From Asaia bogorensis (lineage in GTDB: Bacteria; Pseudomonadota; Alphaproteobacteria; SHVZ01): a stretch of 39,039 nt of DNA. Where the stretch lies: the NCBI GenBank assembly GCA_945897335.1, contig CAMDFP010000009.1:1-39039 (forward strand), in the 5' to 3' direction. Shown here in pieces: positions 7,174 to 15,795 of this stretch. How positions within the stretch are numbered: the stretch's first letter is position 1; every line of letters begins with the position of its first letter. The notes beneath the pieces were generated by a model, which did not search any database, was not told where the DNA came from, and worked only from the letters and a program-made list of their open reading frames with translations. The position numbers and the translations under genes are program-made.

Positions 7174-8091
7174 TCAAAGGATCGGATCGGTGTTGAAGGC
7201 TTCGAGGTCGGTCCCGAGATCGGCGAAGGCGGTCTGGATCTCGGCGAAGGCCTGGGCCATGCCGCCGGCGCCCACGGTGGTGCGCTTGCCGGGCCGCGCC
7301 TGGGCGTAGGCGATCACTTCCTTGCCCCGGACGCCGAGGACCTGGCCGGTGACGGACTGCGCCGCCGCGGATGCCAGATAGGCCACGAGGTCGGCGACGC
7401 CTGCCGCCGGTACCTTCAGCGCGCGCGCCTTGTAGGCGGCCTGTGCGTCGTTCTGCGGCTTGATGCTCTCGGTCACGCGGGTCGAGGCGAAGGGGGCGAC
7501 GGCGTTGCAGGTGACGCCGCTCCGCGCCATGTCCATCGCGGTCACGCGGGTGAGGCCGATCAGCCCGGCCTTGGCCGAGGCATAGGCGGCCTGGCCGAAA
7601 TTGCCGTAGAGCCCGGCGGTCGAGGTCACGTTGACGATGCGGCCCCAGGCATAGGGCTTGTCGCCGCGCTCGGCCTTGGCCTGATCGCGCATGACCGAGG
7701 TCGCCGCACGGGTGAGATAGAAGGCAGCCGAGAGGTTGACCCTGAGCACGTCCTCGAAGTCGGCCGGCTCCAGCTTGAAGACGAAGCCGTCGCGGAGGAT
7801 CGCCGCGTTGTTGACCACGATGTCGATGCCGCCGAAACGCTCGACGGCCATCGCGACGGCCTCCTCGGCCGCGCCCGGGCTCGCGATCGAACGCGGGAAA
7901 GCGGCCCCGCCGAGCCTCATGGCGAGATCGCCCGCCAGCGCCGCATCGCCGCCGCGGCCGTCCATGCCGACGCCGGGATCGGCGATCACCACCTTGGCGC
8001 CGTCGGCGGCGAGGCGTTCGGTTATGGCGCGGCCGATGCCCTGGGCGCCGCCGGTGACGAGGGCCACGCGGCCTGCGAGCGATCCGGTCAT
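7174..8091 (-). CDS. SDR-family dehydrogenase, MFE-2-type (3-hydroxyacyl-CoA dehydrogenase-like)
   Basis: 305 residues. The cofactor motif is TGGAQGIG (residues 13-20), with NNAA at 94-97. The catalytic triad is Ser157, Tyr170 and Lys174 (YASAK). RDGFVFKLEPADFEDVLRVNL and the extended C-terminus recall the dehydrogenase domain of peroxisomal multifunctional enzyme type 2 and related proteobacterial SDRs acting on acyl-CoAs. It is coupled by ATGA to the reductase gene upstream, and the diiron oxygenase follows after 15 bp. It may oxidise a hydroxylated or dihydrodiol intermediate made by that oxygenase, or a side chain. The enzyme class is secure, the substrate inferred. Confidence 0.88.
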   Translation of the reverse strand: MTGSLAGRVALVTGGAQGIGRAITERLAADGAKVVIADPGVGMDGRGGDAALAGDLAMRLGGAAFPRSIASPGAAEEAVAMAVERFGGIDIVVNNAAILRDGFVFKLEPADFEDVLRVNLSAAFYLTRAATSVMRDQAKAERGDKPYAWGRIVNVTSTAGLYGNFGQAAYASAKAGLIGLTRVTAMDMARSGVTCNAVAPFASTRVTESIKPQNDAQAAYKARALKVPAAGVADLVAYLASAAAQSVTGQVLGVRGKEVIAYAQARPGKRTTVGAGGMAQAFAEIQTAFADLGTDLEAFNTDPIL

Positions 8092-9110
8092 GACGCCACC
8101 CTCGGCTTGTCGGCATCGGTGTAGAAGGCGTCGGCGTGCACGTCTTCCCGCCGCATCTTGCGGGCGACCAGAACCGGCGTCATCGCTTCCACCATCACCG
8201 GCGGGCCGGCGACATAGGCCTTGGCACCGTCCAGCGCCTGGAAGTCGACGGCGACCGCCTCATGCAGGAAGCCGGTGCGCCGCGAAGTCGGGCCCGACGG
8301 CTGCGATAGCACGATGTGGAAGGTGAGGTTGGGATGCTTCGCCGCCAGCGCCTTGAAGTGATCTTCGAGGTAGATGTCGCGCTCGTCGCGGGCGCCGAAA
8401 TAGAGATGCACCGGGCCGCGACGCCCCTTGGCTAGTGCGGTCTCGACGATGGAGGCAATGGGCGCGAGGCCAGAGCCGCCGGCGATCGCCAGGATCGGCC
8501 CGGTATGCGCCTCCTTCAGATGCGCAATGCCGTTCGGCCCTTCGACCAGCACCGGCGTGCCCACCGTCAATTCGTTCGCGACATAGGCGCTGACCGCGCC
8601 GCCGCTCATGTGGCGAACATGGAAGGTTAGCCTGGTCTCGTCCGGCCGGTTCGCCATCGAGTAGTCGCGGGTCTTCTGGCCGGGGAAGGTGAGGCGGGCG
8701 AACTGCCCGGCGGTGAAGGCGAAGGGACCGCCCGACTCGATCTCCAGCGTCATGCCGGTGATGTCGTGGGTGAGCCGGTCGAGGGCTACGACCCGACAGT
8801 CGAGCCGGCGCTGGGCATGAAGCGCGATGTCCTCGCCCTCGATCCAGGCGATCTCGATGTCGTCGTCGGCCATCGACCGGCAGGCGAGCACCAGGCCCTG
8901 GCCCTTCTCCTCGTCGGTCAGCGCGAACTCCGAATACGTCGCGAGCTCGATCGATCCCGAGATCAGCATCGACTTGCAGGCGCCGCAATTGCCCGACTGG
9001 CAGCCGAAGGGATAGGGGACGCCTGCCCCCAGCGCCGCGTCGAGCACGGTCTGTCCGGGCTCGAGCCCGATCGGTGTCGGCCATTGCCGGATGCGTACGC
9101 TCGCGACCAT
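8088..9110 (-). CDS. Oxygenase reductase: N-terminal 2Fe-2S ferredoxin plus FAD/NAD(P)H-binding domain
   Basis: 340 residues. The plant-type ferredoxin domain comes first, with cluster Cys37, Cys42, Cys45 and Cys77 (CQSGNCGAC ... LACRS). A ferredoxin-NADP-reductase module follows: RDYSMAN near 148-154 binds FAD, GGSGLAPI near 211-218 binds the nicotinamide nucleotide, and the C-terminal AFYTDADKP is the usual tail. The domain order (ferredoxin then reductase) is that of MmoC, DmpP and BenC, the reductases of diiron and ring-hydroxylating oxygenases, and is the reverse of PaaE. It is the first gene of the minus-strand block and probably supplies electrons to the diiron oxygenase two genes downstream. 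Confidence 0.92.
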   Translation of the reverse strand: MVASVRIRQWPTPIGLEPGQTVLDAALGAGVPYPFGCQSGNCGACKSMLISGSIELATYSEFALTDEEKGQGLVLACRSMADDDIEIAWIEGEDIALHAQRRLDCRVVALDRLTHDITGMTLEIESGGPFAFTAGQFARLTFPGQKTRDYSMANRPDETRLTFHVRHMSGGAVSAYVANELTVGTPVLVEGPNGIAHLKEAHTGPILAIAGGSGLAPIASIVETALAKGRRGPVHLYFGARDERDIYLEDHFKALAAKHPNLTFHIVLSQPSGPTSRRTGFLHEAVAVDFQALDGAKAYVAGPPVMVEAMTPVLVARKMRREDVHADAFYTDADKPRVAS

Positions 9111-9122
9111 TTCTGCTCAATC

Positions 9123-9195
9123 TTGCGGGTGCTGGAATTGCGACTTATTCTATGTCCAAATGTTCGACTGTCAAATTGTTCGATCAACTAACAAT
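9123..9195. promoter_or_regulatory. Divergent control region with candidate promoter and MarR-type operator
   Basis: The 100-bp gap between the reductase and dctP starts. A possible sigma-70 promoter for dctP is TTGCGG (9123-9128), 17 bp, TATTCT (9146-9151). Just downstream lies an inverted repeat ATTGTT (9175-9180), 9 bp, AACAAT (9190-9195). A direct repeat CAAAT(T)GTTCGA occurs at 9157-9167 and 9172-9183. Repeats of this kind in a divergent gap fit binding by the MarR regulator encoded at the end of the TRAP operon. The sequence repeats are visible; the regulator assignment is inference. Confidence 0.5.
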
Positions 9196-9210
9196 CATAG
9201 GGAGGATGCC

Positions 9211-10227
9211 ATGCTTTCGCGTGCTCTGATCGGCCTCCTGGCGCTCGCAGCATTGCCGGCTTCGGCGCAGGACGTCACCCTCAAGGTCCATCACTTCCTG
9301 CCGCCGCCGTCGCCGGCGCAGGCGCAGTTCATCAAGCCATGGGCCGACGCGCTCGCCGCCGAATCCGGCGGCCGCATCAAGGTCGAGATCTTCGCTTCGA
9401 TGGCGCTGGGCGGCCGCCCGCCGCAGCTCTACGACCAGGTGAAGGACGGCGTCGCCGACGTGGTGTGGACGCTGCCGGGCTACACGCCGGGCCGCTTCCC
9501 CAAGTCCGAGGTGTTCGAGCTGCCGTTCATGGCGGCCTCGGCCACGGCGACCGCCCAGGCGACGCAGGAGTTCTACGAGAAGCATCTCCGTGACGAGTTC
9601 AAGGACGTGCATGTGCTGGTGATGCACGCGCATGCTCCCGGCAGCTTCTTCACGGTGTCGAAGCCGATCATGGCGGTCGAGGACCTCAAGGGCCTGAAGA
9701 TCCGCGCTCCCACCCGCGTCATAAACGACGCGCTGAAGGCGTTGGGCGCCACCCCTGTCGGCATGCCGGTGCCGGAGCTGCCGCAGGCGCTGTCCCGCGG
9801 TGTCGTCGACGGCGCCACCATCCCCTTCGAGGTGGCGCTGCCGCTGAAGGCGCACGAGATGGTCAAGCACGTGACCGAGATCCCGGGCGCGCGCGGCTTT
9901 TACACGTCCGTATTTCTCTATGCGATGAACAAGGCCAAGTATGACGGCCTGCCGGCCGACCTGAAGAAGGTCATCGACAACAATTCCGGCATGGCGCTGG
10001 CCCGCAAGGTCGGCAAGATCTGGGACGACGTCGAGAAGCCCGGCCGCGACGCGGCGATGGCGGCCAAGGTGCAGTTCCACGCCATGCCTCCGGCCGAGAT
10101 CGCCAAGATGCAGGCGGCGACCCAGCCGGTGATCGACGCCTGGATCAAGGACATGGACGGCAAGGGCGCAAACGGCAAGATGCTGGTCGACGACGCCCGC
10201 GCGATGATCGCGAAGTACGCGAAGTAG
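9211..10227 (+). CDS. dctP: TRAP transporter solute-binding protein, DctP family
   Basis: 338 residues, periplasmic. The signal peptide is MLSRALIGLLALAALPASAQ, with cleavage before DVTLK. The start at 9211 has GGAGG 5 bp upstream; the frame extends further left but those residues are not secretory. Family features are KPWADALAAESGGRIKVEIF, GVADVVWTLPGYTPG, and the region around the conserved ligand-carboxylate Arg (LKIRAPTRVINDALKALGATPVGMPVPELPQALSRGVVDG). It captures a carboxylate and hands it to the DctQM permease encoded immediately downstream. Its divergent position next to the gentisate genes suggests an aromatic acid ligand. Confidence 0.93.
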   Translation: MLSRALIGLLALAALPASAQDVTLKVHHFLPPPSPAQAQFIKPWADALAAESGGRIKVEIFASMALGGRPPQLYDQVKDGVADVVWTLPGYTPGRFPKSEVFELPFMAASATATAQATQEFYEKHLRDEFKDVHVLVMHAHAPGSFFTVSKPIMAVEDLKGLKIRAPTRVINDALKALGATPVGMPVPELPQALSRGVVDGATIPFEVALPLKAHEMVKHVTEIPGARGFYTSVFLYAMNKAKYDGLPADLKKVIDNNSGMALARKVGKIWDDVEKPGRDAAMAAKVQFHAMPPAEIAKMQAATQPVIDAWIKDMDGKGANGKMLVDDARAMIAKYAK

Positions 10228-10733
10228 TGTCGGAGGATTCTGTCGACCGGTCCCGACTGAGGCGGGTGCTGGAGCTGGGATCGACGGCTCTGGCGCTCGC
10301 CGGCGGGCTGGTGCTCACCGCCATCATGCTGATGTCGATCGTCTCGATCGCCGGGCGCTGGCTGTTCTCGCGGCCGGTGCCCGGCGACTTCGAACTGGTG
10401 GAGATCGGCTCGGGCCTCGCGATCTTTCTCTTCCTGCCCGCCTGCCAGCTCCGTGGCGCCAACGTCATCGTCGACTTCTTCACCACCGGAATGAGCCGCC
10501 GCGGCCAGTCTTGGCTGGATGCCTTCGGCGCGCTGCTCTACACGCTCGCCGCCGCGCTCTTCGCCTGGCGGCTGGTCTTCGGCGGCATCGACTATGTCAG
10601 CTATGGCGAGCGGACGATGGTGCTGGGCCTTCCGGTCTGGATCAGCTTCCTCCTGATCGTACCGTCAATGGTCTGGCTGGTCCTGGTCGCCGCCTACACC
10701 ACCTCGCGTCACGTCGGGGCGGCGCTCCGGTGA
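10227..10733 (+). CDS. dctQ: TRAP transporter small membrane subunit, DctQ family
   Basis: 168 residues starting with a GTG that overlaps the dctP stop (TAGTG). Four hydrophobic segments are visible, roughly at residues 15-40, 55-75, 95-115 and 135-155. The order and spacing fit DctQ, as do the RWLFSRPVPGDFELVEIGSG region and the following ANVIVDFF. It forms the membrane complex with DctM. The 3' end overlaps dctM by GTGA. Confidence 0.9.
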   Translation: MSEDSVDRSRLRRVLELGSTALALAGGLVLTAIMLMSIVSIAGRWLFSRPVPGDFELVEIGSGLAIFLFLPACQLRGANVIVDFFTTGMSRRGQSWLDAFGALLYTLAAALFAWRLVFGGIDYVSYGERTMVLGLPVWISFLLIVPSMVWLVLVAAYTTSRHVGAALR

Positions 10734-12049
10734 GCGGTCTCTGGATCGGCGCGATCGGCTTCGTCGGACTGCTGGTGCTGATGGCGCTCCGGGTGCCGAT
10801 CGCGGTCGCGATGATCGTCTCGGCGCTGGTGGGCTATGCTTGGCTCGCCGGCCTGACGCCGCTGCTGGCATACCTGAAGACCGCGCCCTATGCGCTGTTC
10901 TCGGGCTACTCGCTCTCGGTGATCCCGCTGTTCGTGCTGATGGGTATGTTTGCCTCAGAGGCCGGCATGTCGGCGGCCCTCTTCCGTGCGGCGGACGCCT
11001 GGCTCGGCCATCGCAAGGGCGGCCTTGCGATGGCGACCATCGTCGGCTGCGCCGCTTTCGGCGCCATCTGCGGCTCCTCGGTCGCGACCGCGGCCACCAT
11101 GGCTCAGGTGGCGCTGCCGGAGATGCGGCGCTACGGCTATTCCGGCGCGCTCTCGACCGGCACGCTCGCCGTCGGCGGCACGCTCGGCATCCTGATCCCG
11201 CCCTCGATCATCCTGGTGGTCTACGGCCTGATCTGCGAGCAGAACATCGCCAAGCTGTTCGCTGCCGCCTTCATCCCCGGCCTGCTCGCAACCGTCGGCT
11301 ACCTGATTGCGATCGCCATCTACGTGCGCCGCAATCCGGCGGCGGCGCCGGCGGCGGCGGCCTCCACGCCGGCGCAGCGCCGCCGGGGCCTGATCGAGGT
11401 CTGGCCGGTGATCGCGATCTTCGTCGTGGTCGTCGGCGGCCTCTACGGCGGCATCTTCACCCCGACGGAGGGGGCCGCGGTCGGCGCCTTCGCGACGTTC
11501 CTCGCCGCGATGGCCAGGCGCGCGTTAGGCTGGGCTCAGATGAAGCGGGCCTTGATGCTGACCGCCGAGACCACGGGGATGATCTTCCTGATCCTGCTCG
11601 GCGCGGATCTGTTCAACTCGTTCCTGGCCCTGAGCCATCTGCCGGACGCGCTGGCCCAGACCATCTCCGGCCTCGATCTTCCGCCCTATGCGGTGATGCT
11701 GGCGATCATGGCGATCTACATCCTGCTCGGATGCGTCATGGACGAGCTGTCGATGATCCTGCTGACCCTGCCGATCCTGTTCCCGATCGTCATGGGGCTC
11801 GACTTCGGCCTGCCCAAGGCCGAGGTCGGGATCTGGTTCGGCATCCTGGTGCTGACCGTGGTCGGTATCGGCCTGGTGGCGCCGCCGGTCGGCCTCAACG
11901 TCTACGTCATCTCCGGCATGGCCCGCGACGTGCCGATGAGCGAGACCTTCCGCGGCGTCATGCCCTATCTCTGCGCCGACGCCGTTCGCGTAGTCTATCT
12001 CGTGGCCTTCCCTTCGATCTCGCTCTGGCTCGTGCGTCTCCTCGGATGA
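10730..12049 (+). CDS. dctM: TRAP transporter large permease subunit, DctM family
   Basis: 439 residues from a GTG overlapping the dctQ stop; an in-frame extension upstream lies wholly inside dctQ and was not used. About a dozen membrane segments are visible. Typical DctM motifs include ALRVPIAVAM, the SVIPLFVLMG loop, GCAAFGAICGSSVATAATM, GTLAVGGTLGILIPPSIILVVYGLICEQ and GIFTPTEGAAVGAFATF. The Na+-driven importer subunit contains the transport path. The 3' end overlaps the MarR gene by ATGA. Confidence 0.94.
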   Translation: MSGLWIGAIGFVGLLVLMALRVPIAVAMIVSALVGYAWLAGLTPLLAYLKTAPYALFSGYSLSVIPLFVLMGMFASEAGMSAALFRAADAWLGHRKGGLAMATIVGCAAFGAICGSSVATAATMAQVALPEMRRYGYSGALSTGTLAVGGTLGILIPPSIILVVYGLICEQNIAKLFAAAFIPGLLATVGYLIAIAIYVRRNPAAAPAAAASTPAQRRRGLIEVWPVIAIFVVVVGGLYGGIFTPTEGAAVGAFATFLAAMARRALGWAQMKRALMLTAETTGMIFLILLGADLFNSFLALSHLPDALAQTISGLDLPPYAVMLAIMAIYILLGCVMDELSMILLTLPILFPIVMGLDFGLPKAEVGIWFGILVLTVVGIGLVAPPVGLNVYVISGMARDVPMSETFRGVMPYLCADAVRVVYLVAFPSISLWLVRLLG

Positions 12050-12480
12050 GCGAGGGCCATGACGAGGGCATTCTGCCCGAACTGCTGGGCTATCACCTGA
12101 GGCGAGCCCAGCTCGCGGTCTTCGCCGATTTCGAGCGGTCGATGACCGGGATCGACCTCACCCCCGGCCAGTTCGGCGTGCTGGCCAGGATCGCCGCCAA
12201 TCCTGGCCTCTCGCAGAGTGCCCTCGGCCGCGCCGTCGGCATCGAGCGTTCCAGCGTGGTCGCGGTGATCGACCGGCTGGAGAAGCGGAAGCTGGTCGTC
12301 CGCGGCAAGGCCGAGGGCGACCGCCGCGCCAACGCCTTGTCGTTGAGCGAGGAAGGCGCCCGGCTCTTCCGCGATGCCAGCCGCCGCGTCCGCGCGCATG
12401 AGCGCCGGATCGCCCGCGGCCTGACGCCCACCGAAGCCAGGACGCTGGCGACCCTGCTCCGGAAGATCGTCAGACCCTGA
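12046..12480 (+). CDS. MarR-family transcriptional regulator of the TRAP/gentisate region
   Basis: 144 residues from an ATG overlapping the dctM stop. The winged helix-turn-helix reads LSQSALGRAVGIERSSVVAVIDRLEKRKLVVR, followed by the wing GDRRANALSLSEEG. It is flanked by the N- and C-terminal dimerisation helices usual for MarR. MarR proteins commonly repress aromatic catabolism genes and are released by phenolic ligands. It is the last gene of the TRAP operon, so it probably controls its own operon and the divergent gentisate block through the repeats at 9157-9195. Confidence 0.9.
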   Translation: MSEGHDEGILPELLGYHLRRAQLAVFADFERSMTGIDLTPGQFGVLARIAANPGLSQSALGRAVGIERSSVVAVIDRLEKRKLVVRGKAEGDRRANALSLSEEGARLFRDASRRVRAHERRIARGLTPTEARTLATLLRKIVRP

Positions 12481-12490
12481 GGCGATCCGC

Positions 12491-14215
12491 CTAGAAGTTG
12501 GTGAAGCGCGTGAGCGGAACCACGACGCCGTTGGGCAGCGTCATGTTCGCGGTGACCTGGCTGGTGAACTGGAGCGTGACGCTGCCCTGGTCGGCGACGC
12601 AGCCCGGCGTCTGGTAGGGCCCCGTCAGGGACTGTCCACCCGAGCAGCGCTGGAACAGGCCGGTGTAGAGCGAGGTCGACGTCATGTCGCCGGTCGAGAT
12701 GTACCAGGTGGCGGTGCCGGCATCGTCGTACATGTAGCCGCTGAAGAAGAGCTTGTTGCCCTGCACCTCGATGACGAAGCCGCGGCCGCTCTCCGATTCG
12801 TTCCACCACCAGCCGGTCTGCGGCATGCCGTCGACCGGTCCGGCCGCGGCGCCGCCGGCGACGATATCGTAGCGCTCGATCGTCGTCGTGCCTCCGGCCC
12901 AGGTCAGCGTCGCCGTGGTCGGCGTCGTGAAGCTGAGGGCGAAGGCGCTCACCCCGCCGATGTACACGCCCTCCCGATAGCTCCCGTTCAGAGTCTGGCC
13001 GTTTCCGTACTGGTTCAGCGTGGCGCTGAAGCCGGTCGTGGTGGTGCTGCCGTTGGCCAGGTACCAGATCGGAGCGCCGGCATCGGTGTAGAGGTAGGTG
13101 CTGATGAAGAGCTTGCCGTCCTTCGCCTCGAGACCGTAGCCGCGGCCGGATTCGGCCGCGTTCCACCACCAGCCGTTCACCGGAACGACGGGCGGCGGCA
13201 CGGCGATCGTGGTGACGCCGGCGTTCAAGGTCAGCACCGTGGTTTCGCCGAGGATCGTCGGATCGGTGGTGAGATTCGTGGGGTCGAAGACCTGGAGACG
13301 CCCGCCGGTCGAGTCGGTCGCGTAGCCGCGGGCGCCGGTGTCGGATAGCCCGACCGAGCCCGCGCCGCCGATCCCCGAGAGCGCGCCGGCGGCCGAGAGG
13401 CTGGCGATGTCGATCGTGTCGACCGTTCCGGCGCTGGTGGTGACGTAGGCCGTGGCGCCGCTCGGCGAGAGGGTGATCGCGATGCCGTTGCCGCTGAGCG
13501 TGATGTTCCTCAAGAGCGTACGGAACTGCAGCGAGATGATGGCGACCCGCGTGCTGTCGCCCAGCACCAGGAGGAACTGGCCGTCGGGAGTGACCACCAC
13601 GCCCTGGGGATAGGTCTCGGCGACGTCGATCGTATCGACGCCGGTGTTGGTGCCGGTATCGATGATGGAGATCGATGCGGAGCCGCTGTTGGCGACGTAG
13701 AGACGGCTGCCGTCCTTGCTGAACGACATTCCCCGCGGCCCTGACTGCACCGGAATGTTGGTGATCAAGCTGGCGTCCGCGACCGAGATCGCACTCACGC
13801 TGCTGTCGGCGTTGTTGGAGACATAGGCGACACGGCCATTCGGCGAGACGGCGATACTGTGAGGCTCGCCTCCGACCGAGACGGTCGCGATCGTTGCAAG
13901 CGTGTCGGCCGACATCACCTCGACCGTGTTGTACCGGGTCATCGCCGCGAAAGCCCGGTGGTTGATGCCGGGCGCGATCGCGACCGCGGCAGGCGCCGAA
14001 CCGATCTCGCCGAGGCGCGTCGCCGTCACCTGGAGGGTCGTGAGATTGACGACCGACAAGGTGCTTCTGGCCGAGTTGCCGACGATGGCCGAGGTCTGGT
14101 CGGCATGGACCGTCTCTGCTGCCAGAACCGCCGACAGCATGGCCGCGGCCAGCGCGAGCGCCCGCGCCGACCGGTTGGGGAGTAGGGTATCGAGCATCTT
14201 CACGATCCTGTTCAT
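12491..14215 (-). CDS. Secreted YVTN beta-propeller protein with two C-terminal Trp-rich repeats
   Basis: 574 residues. A signal peptide lies at ~16-39 (ALALAAAMLSAVLAAETVHA). Residues ~40-345 form repeated blades of the YVTN/lactonase-like propeller type: PHSIAVSPNGRVAYVSNNADSSVSAI, PRGMSFSKDGSRLYVANSG and PQGVVVTPDGQFLLVLG. Two ~110-residue repeats start at 348 and 468, each opening GWWWN..ESGRG and continuing with KLF.S.Y.Y.DAG...WY. The start overlaps the stop of the upstream secreted protein (ATGA); the frame extends upstream only within that gene. It is probably extracellular or periplasmic and binding rather than enzymatic. No catalytic residues are recognised. Confidence 0.8.
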   Translation of the reverse strand: MNRIVKMLDTLLPNRSARALALAAAMLSAVLAAETVHADQTSAIVGNSARSTLSVVNLTTLQVTATRLGEIGSAPAAVAIAPGINHRAFAAMTRYNTVEVMSADTLATIATVSVGGEPHSIAVSPNGRVAYVSNNADSSVSAISVADASLITNIPVQSGPRGMSFSKDGSRLYVANSGSASISIIDTGTNTGVDTIDVAETYPQGVVVTPDGQFLLVLGDSTRVAIISLQFRTLLRNITLSGNGIAITLSPSGATAYVTTSAGTVDTIDIASLSAAGALSGIGGAGSVGLSDTGARGYATDSTGGRLQVFDPTNLTTDPTILGETTVLTLNAGVTTIAVPPPVVPVNGWWWNAAESGRGYGLEAKDGKLFISTYLYTDAGAPIWYLANGSTTTTGFSATLNQYGNGQTLNGSYREGVYIGGVSAFALSFTTPTTATLTWAGGTTTIERYDIVAGGAAAGPVDGMPQTGWWWNESESGRGFVIEVQGNKLFFSGYMYDDAGTATWYISTGDMTSTSLYTGLFQRCSGGQSLTGPYQTPGCVADQGSVTLQFTSQVTANMTLPNGVVVPLTRFTNF

Positions 14216-15795
14216 CGGGGCGTCACCGCCAGAGGAGCGCTGCCGCTGAAATTCACCGGCACCGAAGGCGGGGTCACGTTCGAGATCTGCGGCGACATCG
14301 CGCCCTGGAAGACTGCCGCCATATTGGAGATGCGGCCCGATCTGACGTCCATCGGAAGCGTCAGATTGACCGAGCCGCCGAAGGTCTGATCGCCGCCGGT
14401 GGAGGTCCAGTTGCCGACGAACTTGAGATTGTTGCCAGCCGACGATCCGGACAAGGTCCCGCCGAAGCTGCCGGTGACGTTGAAGCTGATCGGGACCGGG
14501 ATGGTGAACCCCTGCACCGTGACCGAGCCGGTCGCGGTGACGGGCCGATCGCCGGCGAAGGTGCCGCTGGAATGGCCGGTGAGAGTCCAGGCGCTGGTGG
14601 ACGTGGGGACGATCTGCACCTCCCAGCTGCCCGAGACGGTGATGTTCAGCGGGAAGTTCACATTGACGCCGATCTGAGGAATGTTGAGCGGGATGGTGAT
14701 GGCTTCGGTCTGGTTGATCGTGCCGGTGAAGCGGAGATCGCTGAGATCGGCGCTGGCGCGGTACTCGTCGGCGGGAACCGTGAAGCCGACGGTCAGGTCG
14801 TAGGCGCGCGCGCCACTGGACGTCGAGGCGTTCCCGGTGAGCCTCGCCTGCCATTGCAGGTCGCCGGTCGCAGTGAAGTTGAGCGCCTGGGACGACCCGC
14901 CGGCAGCATCGGTGTAGGTGCCGGTGAAACCGCGGCTCACCGCGTCATAGGTGCCGGAGATGTTGACGTAGACATTGTTGGAGCCGCTGCAGCCGACCGC
15001 ACCGCTGATGGTGACGGTAGCGCCGCTGGTGCGATGCTGGACGTTTCCGGTGCAGGTTGCGGCGACCGGCGTCCCGCCGCTGTCGGTGATGGTGCCGGTC
15101 ACCGAGAGGTTGCCTGGGCCGGTATAGGCGGGGCTCGCCGTCGTCACCGTCAGGTTGGTGATGCTGGCGCTCTGCGCCCGCCCCGAGTCGTAGATCCGGG
15201 CGCCGACGATGAGGCGCATGTTCGTGTAGGGCGCGGTGCCCATGTCGCCGGACGACACTGTCGTGCCGTTCACCGTCCACGTATAGACGCCGCGCGAGAC
15301 CGTGAAGACGTGGTGTGCTGCGGCGCCGCCGTTGATGCCGGAAAAGGCGACTCGACCCAGGTCCTGCGTGCCGATGCGGCCGCGACGGCCGACGGCACCG
15401 GCCGTCCCGCTATATTCCCAGCGATAGAACGCCTGCGCGCCGATCGCCTGGCCGAAGTTCCAGCCCTTGCCAGATCCTTCGGTCAGCAGCACGAACGGCC
15501 CGACATAGCCGAACTGCGTGCCGACGGTGCCTGTGAGGTCGAACTCCACGCGGATTCCCTCGACCGGGAAGGTCTCGCTCGACTGGACGAAGTCCTCGAT
15601 GTAGCTGCCGACGCCGGTCAGACTTTGGGAAAGGTTCCCGCCGCTCGCCTGCCAGGCGTTGGGAGCCTGCGTGATCGTGACGGCGCCGCCGGAGCTGCGC
15701 TGCGTATAGGGAGTCCAGGTGAAGGACGTATAGACCTCTGCGCCGGCGGCGGCCGGAAAGGCCAATGCCAGCAGGAGAGTCAGTATCGATCGCAT
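14212..15795 (-). CDS. Large secreted beta-rich protein of unknown function
   Basis: 527 residues. The signal peptide is MRSILTLLLALAFPAAAGA, followed by EVYTSFTWTPY. The start at 15795 has GAGG 9 bp upstream; an in-frame ATG 14 codons earlier has no better site. The rest is rich in Ser, Thr, Gly, Val and Asn, with few charged residues and only two Cys (CTGN, VGCSGSN). Residues ~20-215 look like a lectin- or laminin-G-like sandwich (FDLTGTVGTQFGYVGPFVLLTEGSGKGW, TWTVNGTTVSSGDMG). Several repetitive beta segments follow. It is coupled to the propeller gene and likely acts with it at the cell surface. No enzyme motif is seen. Confidence 0.75.
   Translation of the reverse strand: MRSILTLLLALAFPAAAGAEVYTSFTWTPYTQRSSGGAVTITQAPNAWQASGGNLSQSLTGVGSYIEDFVQSSETFPVEGIRVEFDLTGTVGTQFGYVGPFVLLTEGSGKGWNFGQAIGAQAFYRWEYSGTAGAVGRRGRIGTQDLGRVAFSGINGGAAAHHVFTVSRGVYTWTVNGTTVSSGDMGTAPYTNMRLIVGARIYDSGRAQSASITNLTVTTASPAYTGPGNLSVTGTITDSGGTPVAATCTGNVQHRTSGATVTISGAVGCSGSNNVYVNISGTYDAVSRGFTGTYTDAAGGSSQALNFTATGDLQWQARLTGNASTSSGARAYDLTVGFTVPADEYRASADLSDLRFTGTINQTEAITIPLNIPQIGVNVNFPLNITVSGSWEVQIVPTSTSAWTLTGHSSGTFAGDRPVTATGSVTVQGFTIPVPISFNVTGSFGGTLSGSSAGNNLKFVGNWTSTGGDQTFGGSVNLTLPMDVRSGRISNMAAVFQGAMSPQISNVTPPSVPVNFSGSAPLAVTPR

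Noticed and set aside
10840-12045. Upstream in-frame extension of the MarR gene
   Set aside because: It lies wholly inside dctM in another frame; the coupled ATG at 12046 gives a normal-length MarR protein.
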